A DNA stretch of 5,449 bases from Rickettsiales bacterium (lineage in GTDB: Bacteria > Pseudomonadota > Alphaproteobacteria > Rs-D84), in NCBI GenBank assembly GCA_031267375.1, contig JAIRZE010000061.1, positions 1 to 5,449 on the forward strand. The letters run 5' to 3'. Position 1 is the first letter of the stretch. The number at the start of each line of letters is the position of its first letter. Below are positions 1 to 4,361 of the stretch, one piece after another. The notes under the pieces are model-generated. The model did no database searches, was not told the origin of the DNA, and worked only from the letters and a program-made list of their open reading frames with translations. A program made the position numbers and the translations under genes.

Positions 1-144
1 ATCAGAATAGTATTCGACTATTTGGGGCTGCCTGTTTCAAAATTGCGCCGCGTATCCTATGGCCCTATAAACCTTGGGTCGCTTGCCGCGGGCGAAATTC
101 GCGAATTAACCGCAGACGAAATAAAAATGTTGAGCGTTGAGTGA
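1..144 (+). CDS. rRNA pseudouridine synthase, RsuA/RluB family (C-terminal fragment)
   Basis: The open frame enters from the left edge and ends at TGA 142-144, giving 47 residues. The stretch beginning IRIVFDYLGLPVSKLRRVSYG and continuing PINLGSLAAGEIRELT matches the conserved C-terminal end of RsuA/RluB/RluE-type synthases, where a helix (R-I-F-x-x-L-G) is followed by the L-x-R-V-x-Y-G-P-x-x-L-G-x-L-x-x-G-E turn. These enzymes isomerise specific uridines in 16S or 23S rRNA during ribosome maturation in the cytoplasm. The catalytic Asp domain and any N-terminal S4 domain lie outside the window, so the exact member (RsuA, RluB or RluE) cannot be decided. The stop codon lies inside the left arm of an inverted repeat (136-199), and the gene converges on a minus-strand gene across a shared terminator. 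Confidence 0.85.
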   Translation: MRIVFDYLGLPVSKLRRVSYGPINLGSLAAGEIRELTADEIKMLSVE

Positions 145-199
145 AGAGTGTTGAATTATTGCGTCATGCCAAAAGCATGACATTAACTCATCACTCAAC
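136..199. repeat. Nested inverted repeat over the stop of the pseudouridine synthase gene
   Basis: Outer arms 136-149 (GTTGAGTGAAGAGT) and 186-199 pair at 13 of 14 positions. Inside lies a second perfect stem, GTCATGC 163-169 with GCATGAC 175-181 and a CAAAA loop. The stop codon TGA 142-144 is part of the left outer arm. There is no U-tract directly after it; the real terminator follows at 205-233. It may protect the mRNA 3' end or be a relic of a repeat insertion. Confidence 0.7.
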
Positions 200-204
200 A
201 CTGT

Positions 205-233
205 AAAAAATCCGGCCAACGGCCGGATTTTTT
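205..233. terminator. Bidirectional intrinsic terminator between convergent genes
   Basis: A perfect stem pairs AAAAAATCCGGCC (205-217) with GGCCGGATTTTTT (221-233) around a 3-base AAC loop. The GC-rich core flanked by A6 and T6 gives a U-tract on either strand, so it can terminate both the pseudouridine synthase transcript (+) and the TPR gene transcript (-). It overlaps the last two bases of the TPR gene's stop codon (TAA, 234-232 on the minus strand). Confidence 0.93.
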
Positions 234-1251
234 ATTGCATCTCATTAAGCAGCCCCTGCAATCTGCTTGCCGTATCATTGTCACCAAGCGTCGCAGCCAA
301 TGTGTGCGCTGCTTCCAGATCTGTTTTGGCGGACGCAAAGTCGCCCATCTTTACATGCAGCGCGCCGGATCTTTCGAAATATGCCAGCGCATTTCTAGAC
401 ATTTCATTGCGCGCTTCGTCTGATATTGCATTTTGTATAGTATTCGATATAACAGTTATTGCCGCCAGATAGTCTTCCGCCGCATTCTGATACTGGCCGA
501 TTGCGGTCCAGGCTTCCGCGCGGCCGGCATAGTCCAGATAATTCGGCATGGATGTTGATGCGAGTGCAGAGTTATAATCTACAATCGCGCCTTCGAAATC
601 TTTATTCCACAACAATATCTGCGCGCGTTTGGCATAAATGTCATGCATGTTCAGTATTTCATTCGGACGCAACGCATTTGCATTCAGCGCATCGTTCAGA
701 TCAACCAGCGCCGCATCGAAATTTCCATTCCGCGCGGATAATATTGCGCGGTCAAAAAGCGCGACCGAATTCATCGGATCCAGATTTACAGCCATCGTCA
801 AATCTTCCATCGCACGGGTATAGTCGCTGGCCTGCATATATGCTTCACCGCGATATATGAACGAATTCGGGGAATTCGGGTCGGCTTCTATCGCGATGTT
901 CAGATCAAGTATCGCACCGGCAACATCGCCGGAAAGCAATTTGCTTTTTCCGGATGCGGAATATTCGGCGGCCAGATTCGCACGTGCTTCTGCGGACATG
1001 TTATCCATATTTTCAACCGACGCTTCTGATATCTCGACATTGCCCGGGTGCATTATTGAATAACTGCGGCCAAGAATATAAAATGTCGACCCCACAAAGA
1101 ACATGATGATAAGCCAATACACATACAGCGCGAAACGCGAAGAATCAGGTTTCGGCATTGCACGGGATTCTTGGGCTTTGCGCATGACTTTGATCGGCTT
1201 TTTTGCACGTGCGGACACGTTTGATTTTTTTTGAATTTTCTTTTTTGGCAT
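232..1251 (-). CDS. Membrane-anchored tetratricopeptide-repeat protein
   Basis: A 339-residue protein. The first 39 residues are very basic (MPKKKIQKKS, then several Lys/Arg) and precede a single membrane segment at about 41-62 (LYVYWLIIMFFVGSTFYILG). By the positive-inside rule the N-terminus is cytoplasmic and the rest periplasmic. From about residue 92 the chain is a run of TPR units with the A-x-x-D-x-x-x-A-[IL]-x-x-x-P signature, for example around 96-129 (AILDLNIAIEADPNSPNS), 130-163 (AMEDLTMAVNLDPMNS), 164-195, 204-236, 238-270 and 290-325. TPRs are protein-docking scaffolds; the partner cannot be read from sequence, so no specific function is assigned. The ATG start is supported by a strong Shine-Dalgarno (AGGGAG, 1257-1262) five bases upstream. 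The gene has its own likely promoter and ends at the shared terminator. Confidence 0.88.
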   Translation of the reverse strand: MPKKKIQKKSNVSARAKKPIKVMRKAQESRAMPKPDSSRFALYVYWLIIMFFVGSTFYILGRSYSIMHPGNVEISEASVENMDNMSAEARANLAAEYSASGKSKLLSGDVAGAILDLNIAIEADPNSPNSFIYRGEAYMQASDYTRAMEDLTMAVNLDPMNSVALFDRAILSARNGNFDAALVDLNDALNANALRPNEILNMHDIYAKRAQILLWNKDFEGAIVDYNSALASTSMPNYLDYAGRAEAWTAIGQYQNAAEDYLAAITVISNTIQNAISDEARNEMSRNALAYFERSGALHVKMGDFASAKTDLEAAHTLAATLGDNDTASRLQGLLNEMQ

Positions 1252-1256
1252 AAAAA

Positions 1257-1305
1257 CTCCCTCTCTACATTATGCATCATAGAACAATTTTATTTTGCTG
1301 GTCAA
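1257..1305 (-). promoter_or_regulatory. Sigma-70-type promoter and ribosome binding site of the TPR gene
   Basis: On the minus strand, TTGACC (1300-1305) and TATGAT (1276-1281) are separated by 18 bases, each matching the -35/-10 consensus at 5 of 6 positions. The predicted start near 1269 leaves a leader of about 18 bases containing the AGGGAG ribosome site at 1257-1262. This implies the TPR gene is transcribed independently of the porin gene upstream. Confidence 0.6.
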
Positions 1306-1341
1306 GGAATTTTGCGTATATACAAACAGGAATAAAAATAA

Positions 1342-1429
1342 GAGTGTAAGTGTCAGGGGATAGGATTGTTTGCAAAGTTTGAACATACTTCGCAACCGCA
1401 ACAATCTAATCTGACACTGACACTCACTC
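1342..1429 (-). terminator. Imperfect long hairpin at the 3' end of the porin gene, terminator-like
   Basis: Two perfect 7-bp blocks pair: GTGTCAG 1350-1356 with CTGACAC 1411-1417, and GATTGTT 1364-1370 with AACAATC 1400-1406, with an internal loop of unequal sides between them. The flanks (GAGTGTAA at the left, CACTCACTC at the right) extend the match imperfectly. The right flank overlaps the porin stop codon (TGA, 1430-1428 on minus). In the minus-strand reading the stem is followed by a T-rich run (TTATTTTTATT, 1341-1331), so it could end the porin transcript. This hairpin and the TPR promoter account for most of the 176-base gap 1252-1427. Confidence 0.5.
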
Positions 1430-2510
1430 AAAACTTTCCATGAATTCCGGCGGCGATAAAAGGACTGGTAACAATATCCGATGCGGTAAGTCCCCCGGAT
1501 GCCCAAATGTCAAAATATTCATCAATCTTATAGCGCAATGAAACAACCCCAGTATGTGCGATTCGTGATTCGGCAATATCGTGCCATATGCCCGTATCTG
1601 AAAAAATGTATGACACTGATGCGCTGTATTTTAGAAAGTCATATGATAATCCGGTGCCCAGCCGCAGTCCGTCCGATGGCGGCAGAATCGGATTCTGGTC
1701 ATAAATACCCTTTGCGTTCAAGCCCCAAATCCAGCTGTTATATTGAATATTTAATCCCGCCGTCATTTCCGCGCGAAAATCCGCAGTCACACGCGGAGAA
1801 AAGAAATCCGCGCGCAAATCTTCGGGGGAATCAATGTATGACGCGCCGAATGTCATCGCGATTTTTGTCTTGCCGCCGCTTTTTCTGTATTTCACGCCGA
1901 TATCGGTGGCGTTTTTAAAATGTTCCGACCAAGGCGCGACGCTTACCCCGAACTGCCACGGTCTTGTCGGGATGGTGGCGGCATTCACACGGAATGCATA
2001 CCTTGTGCTGCTTATGGCCGGATTGGATATTATCGGAACATCCGGATTTGCAATATTATATGCAATCGAATAATCGTTTAAACGCAGCGCCCCCACATCC
2101 GGCAGCCCAAGCCCAAGCTTTGCCGCAATCGATTCCGTCCAGCCAAGTTCTAGCCGGCCCTTTGGCCCTTCAGTAAACACAAACGCATCGCGGGCCAAAT
2201 AATGATGCTCTGCCGAAATCTGGTCGATAGAATATATGGCGCCCAGCGTCCAGCCGTTTGACACGACATAGTTCGCCTGGCCCCGCAGTTTAAAATCGGA
2301 AATTACGTAAGATTCAGGATTACGCGCGTCTGTTCCGCCAAGCATGCCTTCGCCCGTCAGTTTCAGGCCCACGCCGCGCCAGTCATATTCCAACGCACTT
2401 GCATTTGCGGCGACCGCCGCAAATGCAAAAGTGAAAGAGTGCAAGAGCGTAAAAGTGTAAAAGTGAAATGAGCGCATAAAACGCTTCGGTTTTTGTTTAT
2501 TAAAACTCAT
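1428..2510 (-). CDS. Porin-like outer-membrane beta-barrel protein
   Basis: From ATG 2510 the protein has 360 residues. A signal peptide is clear: basic n-region (MSFNKQKPKRFMR), a Phe/Leu-rich core (SFHFYTFTLLHSFTFAF) and a small-residue end (AANASA), with cleavage before LEYDW. The mature chain alternates polar and hydrophobic residues, is rich in Gly and aromatics (LRLGTGLSYDFLKYSASVSY) and ends in Phe (AAGIHGKF), the usual BAM recognition signal. It resembles Gram-negative trimeric-type porins, but the family match is by eye and another OM barrel is possible. A GTG at 2528 would add six residues, but it sits within the left arm of a 22-bp stem, while ATG 2510 is in the loop. Neither start has a clear Shine-Dalgarno. 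The gene lies 28 bases after the rpoH stop on the same strand, so it is probably co-transcribed with rpoH. Confidence 0.8.
   Translation of the reverse strand: MSFNKQKPKRFMRSFHFYTFTLLHSFTFAFAAVAANASALEYDWRGVGLKLTGEGMLGGTDARNPESYVISDFKLRGQANYVVSNGWTLGAIYSIDQISAEHHYLARDAFVFTEGPKGRLELGWTESIAAKLGLGLPDVGALRLNDYSIAYNIANPDVPIISNPAISSTRYAFRVNAATIPTRPWQFGVSVAPWSEHFKNATDIGVKYRKSGGKTKIAMTFGASYIDSPEDLRADFFSPRVTADFRAEMTAGLNIQYNSWIWGLNAKGIYDQNPILPPSDGLRLGTGLSYDFLKYSASVSYIFSDTGIWHDIAESRIAHTGVVSLRYKIDEYFDIWASGGLTASDIVTSPFIAAGIHGKF
2399..2428. repeat. Perfect hairpin over the porin signal-peptidase site
   Basis: Arms 2399-2411 and 2416-2428 are perfectly complementary over 13 bp with a GACC loop; the core is GCATTTGCGGC/GCCGCAAATGC. 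In the porin frame it encodes the Ala-rich end of the signal peptide (FAAVAANA). It overlaps the end of the octamer array 2426-2465. Related palindromes occupy the same position in the BamB-like gene (4370-4389) and the TolC-like gene (5214-5241). Confidence 0.85.
2426..2465. repeat. Octamer tandem repeat encoding the porin signal-peptide core
   Basis: Five 8-bp units on the plus strand: CAAAAGTG, AAAGAGTG, CAAGAGCG, TAAAAGTG, TAAAAGTG. The last two are identical and the others differ by a few bases. On the coding (minus) strand they encode the hydrophobic core FYTFTLLHSFTF. Because 8 is not a multiple of 3, gain or loss of one unit would shift the porin frame. Confidence 0.8.
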
Positions 2511-2545
2511 ATTAAATAACTTTTTCACTCTTACACTCTTACGCT
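2446..2545 (-). repeat. Long inverted repeat bracketing the porin start codon
   Basis: Arm 2447-2468 and arm 2523-2544 match as inverted copies at 20 of 22 bases. The two differences become G-U pairs in the minus-strand mRNA, so all 22 pair, and one more pair (2446/2545) extends it. The 54-base loop (2469-2522) contains the porin ATG 2510. The 5' arm contains the rpoH stop codon (TAA, 2541-2539); the 3' arm is part of the octamer block encoding the signal peptide. It could hold the porin start in a structure opened by ribosomes finishing rpoH. Confidence 0.8.
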
Positions 2546-3432
2546 TTCTTTGTGCCTGCCAAAATCGCCGCCTTCAATTTTGCAAAAGCACGCTCTTCCA
2601 GCTGGCGCACACGCTCGCGTGAGACACCGTACTTTTCCGACAGCTGCTCCAGCGTCTGAATAGGATCAGACAGCCTTCGCGCTATTAAAATCTCGCGGTC
2701 TCTCGCCGGCAAATCGGCCAAATGTTTTTGCAGCAATTCGTGGCCTGTTTTACGGAACTGCATTTCTTCCAATTTGTCTTCGATTGAATCCGACGTGTCC
2801 GCAAGATTGGACAGTATGTCGCTGGAATCAGATTCGTCATGCGCAGGTCGGTTCAGCGACAAATCGCGTGCGGAAATTCTTCCCGACATATTTACAACAT
2901 CTGATTCAGGCACGTCAAGAAAATCCGCAATCTGTTTGGCCTGGTCGCCTGACAGATTGCTGTCCATTATGCCCAGCGCCCGCTTTGCCCGTGCCAGATT
3001 AAAGAACACGCGCTTTTGATTCGCAGATGTCCCAATCTTTACCATTGACCAGTTATTTAAAATTGTCTCAAAAATTTCCGCCCGTATCCAAAACATGGCG
3101 TATGTCGAAAACCGAAAGCCCTTTTCCGGGTCGAATTTCTGCAAGGCCTGCATCAGCCCCAGATTGCCGCTTGCTATCAAATCGCTGACGGGTATGCCGT
3201 AATTTTTAAAGTCATACGCAACGGCAACAACCATGCGCAGGTGGCTGGTAATTAATTTTTCGGCTGAAATTCTATCATGATCGCGGCGGAATGCGGCCGC
3301 ATAATTATACTCTTCTTCGGCGGAAAGCAATGGAAAGCTTTGAACTTGTCTTATATAACGCTCCAGACCCGCCTCATCGCTAAGGACTGGCAGCTGGCTT
3401 TTTGGCAATGACACGGCGGTAGATTCTGGCAT
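2539..3432 (-). CDS. rpoH: RNA polymerase heat-shock sigma factor RpoH (sigma-32)
   Basis: A 297-residue group 3-like sigma-70 factor of normal RpoH length. It directs RNA polymerase to heat-shock promoters (chaperones, proteases). Visible parts: region 1.2-like LERYIRQVQSFPLLSAEEEY (23-42), region 2 with HLRMVVAVAYDFKNYGI (64-80) and DLIASGNLGLMQALQKFDPE (84-103), region 2.4 FRFSTYAMFWIRAEI (106-120), and the diagnostic RpoH box QKRVFFNLARAKR (139-151) against the usual QRKLFFNLR. Region 4.2 is a helix-turn-helix (TLEQLSEKYGVSRERVRQLEERAFAKL, 260-286; key residues S271, R272, E273, R274). The acidic insert 199-222 is typical of the linker to region 4. ATG 3432 has no Shine-Dalgarno and lies seven bases from a perfect -10 box, which suggests a leaderless mRNA. 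The porin gene follows after 28 bases. Confidence 0.95.
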   Translation of the reverse strand: MPESTAVSLPKSQLPVLSDEAGLERYIRQVQSFPLLSAEEEYNYAAAFRRDHDRISAEKLITSHLRMVVAVAYDFKNYGIPVSDLIASGNLGLMQALQKFDPEKGFRFSTYAMFWIRAEIFETILNNWSMVKIGTSANQKRVFFNLARAKRALGIMDSNLSGDQAKQIADFLDVPESDVVNMSGRISARDLSLNRPAHDESDSSDILSNLADTSDSIEDKLEEMQFRKTGHELLQKHLADLPARDREILIARRLSDPIQTLEQLSEKYGVSRERVRQLEERAFAKLKAAILAGTKKA

Positions 3433-3438
3433 GCGAAC

Positions 3439-3466
3439 ATTATAATGTTTTAAAATTCATTTGCAA
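3439..3466 (-). promoter_or_regulatory. Promoter of rpoH, predicted leaderless
   Basis: On the minus strand, TTGCAA (3461-3466; 4 of 6 to the -35 consensus) and a perfect TATAAT (3439-3444) are 16 bases apart. Transcription starting seven bases past the -10 would begin at the A of the rpoH ATG (3432). No ribosome binding site lies between. The -10 sits in a perfect 10-bp palindrome CATTATAATG (3438-3447). Confidence 0.6.
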
Positions 3467-3487
3467 TAGGGATAAAATAGCTATAAA
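3461..3487 (+). promoter_or_regulatory. Possible divergent promoter of the YfgM-like operon
   Basis: TTGCAA (3461-3466) is self-complementary and could also serve as -35 on the plus strand, with TATAAA (3482-3487) as -10 after a short 15-base spacer. An alternative is TTTAAA (3449-3454) with TAAAAT (3473-3478), spacer 18. Neither is strong. The first would start transcription inside the left arm of the inverted repeat 3479-3552. Confidence 0.3.
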
Positions 3488-3552
3488 CTAAAAGCTAAAA
3501 GCTAAAAGCTGTTGTTATCTAGTTTTTAGCTCTTAGTTCTTAGCTTTTAGCT
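3479..3552. repeat. Heptamer-built quasi-palindrome upstream of the YfgM-like gene
   Basis: Arms 3479-3510 and 3521-3552 are inverted copies at 26 of 32 positions around a 10-base loop. The left arm holds three exact copies of CTAAAAG (3488-3508). The right arm holds four degenerate heptamers ending in TTAG (3523-3550). It fills most of the 138-base divergent region between rpoH and the YfgM-like gene and ends 5 bases before the latter's ribosome site (ACGGAG, 3558-3563). Confidence 0.8.
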
Positions 3553-3570
3553 ATAAAACGGAGTTTTATT

Positions 3571-4263
3571 ATGGCCACAATACTGGAAAGATTCAAAAAG
3601 GCAAAAGTGCCGCAGAAAACTTTGGAACAGCATGCCGAAGACGCGCTGTACCGCGAAGTGTCTGAAGAAGTCAAAGCCCAGGAAGCATACGACTTTATCA
3701 AAAAGCATGCAAAGATTCTGATTACCGTTGCCGCCGTAGTATTGATAATCGTGATAGGCGTGCAGATTGTCAAAAGATCAAACGCGCACGCACGCTTGAA
3801 TGCCGCGGCCGCATATGAATCGGCGATGCTGATGCTGGACAATGGAAACCCCGCGGCAAGCTCAGACGCCTTGATGCGCGTCGCAAAAAAGTCAAGCGGC
3901 GGGATGAGTGATCTGGCGCTGTTGAATTCTGCAAGAATCGACCTGCAGACGGGAAGCCGCGACGCAGGCATCGCAAAGCTGGAGCGTTTGGCAAACAAGG
4001 GCGCAACAAGGGATTTTCGCGATATCGCGCTGATCAATCTGGCAGTGATAAAGGCTGATTCCATGAAAGCGCCGGAATTCGAAAAATATCTTGCGCCGGT
4101 GCAGACAAAGCGTTCGCCTTTTTATTACACAGGCCTGTTATTCGTCGCCCAGAAATACCTTAGCGAAAATGATTACATATCCGCGAATGCCTGGCTGGAT
4201 AAAATCATAACGGACAAGGAAGCCCCGGCGATTATATCATCTCAGGCCGAAAGCCTGAGATGA
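3571..4263 (+). CDS. YfgM-like Sec-translocon-associated TPR membrane protein
   Basis: A 230-residue protein with a charged cytoplasmic N-terminus (1-46, including EVSEEVKAQEAYDFIKKHAK), one membrane segment at 48-67 (KILITVAAVVLIIVIGVQIV) and a helical periplasmic domain with TPR-like pairs (AYESAMLMLDNGNPAASSDA 81-100; DLALLNSARIDLQTGSRDAG 114-133; FYYTGLLFVAQKYLSENDY 184-202). This architecture and length match the YfgM/TPR_21 family. In E. coli YfgM binds SecYEG and periplasmic chaperones, and its gene lies directly upstream of bamB, as here. That context and the fold support the call; there are no catalytic residues to check. The ATG has a good Shine-Dalgarno (GGAG 3560-3563, 7-base spacing). 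The last ten residues (IISSQAESLR) and the stop are encoded by a perfect 17-bp hairpin. The BamB-like gene starts 33 bases after the stop, so the two form an operon. Confidence 0.8.
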   Translation: MATILERFKKAKVPQKTLEQHAEDALYREVSEEVKAQEAYDFIKKHAKILITVAAVVLIIVIGVQIVKRSNAHARLNAAAAYESAMLMLDNGNPAASSDALMRVAKKSSGGMSDLALLNSARIDLQTGSRDAGIAKLERLANKGATRDFRDIALINLAVIKADSMKAPEFEKYLAPVQTKRSPFYYTGLLFVAQKYLSENDYISANAWLDKIITDKEAPAIISSQAESLR

Positions 4264-4269
4264 TATAAT
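4231..4269. repeat. Perfect 17-bp hairpin containing the YfgM-like stop codon
   Basis: Arms 4231-4247 (ATTATATCATCTCAGGC) and 4253-4269 are perfectly complementary with a CGAAA loop. The left arm starts exactly at codon 221 and the stop TGA 4261-4263 is in the right arm. No T-run follows, so it is not a classical terminator. It directly abuts the next inverted repeat at 4270. Confidence 0.9.
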
Positions 4270-4361
4270 AAAGAGCAAATAGCAAAGAGCAAATAATGTT
4301 TATGTATAAAAGGACACTTTTTAACAAATCCAAAACATTTGCTCTTTGCTATTTGCTCTTT
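4270..4361 (+). repeat. Perfect 25-bp inverted repeat with the BamB-like start codon in its loop
   Basis: Arms 4270-4294 and 4337-4361 are perfect inverted copies; the loop (4295-4336, 42 bases) holds ATG 4296 as its second to fourth bases. The left arm is three heptamers AAGAGCA, AATAGCA, AAGAGCA (4271-4291); the right arm is the inverse heptamers that encode the signal peptide. The only plausible ribosome site, AAGAG (4285-4289), is inside the stem, so translation probably needs the stem opened, for instance by ribosomes ending at 4263. Confidence 0.92.

Noticed and set aside
459..860. Plus-strand open frame of 133 codons within the TPR gene
   Set aside because: It is a shadow of the minus-strand TPR gene: composition is Ser/Arg/His-rich and low quality, with no recognisable domain.
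3540..4064. Minus-strand open frame of 174 codons opposite the YfgM-like gene
   Set aside because: The plus-strand frame has a clear start, ribosome site, membrane segment and family features; the antisense frame is an artefact of codon bias.
4264..4269. TATAAT as a possible internal promoter for the BamB-like gene
   Set aside because: The hexamer is part of the perfect 17-bp stem, and no -35-like sequence lies 16-18 bases upstream (CTCAGG at 4241).
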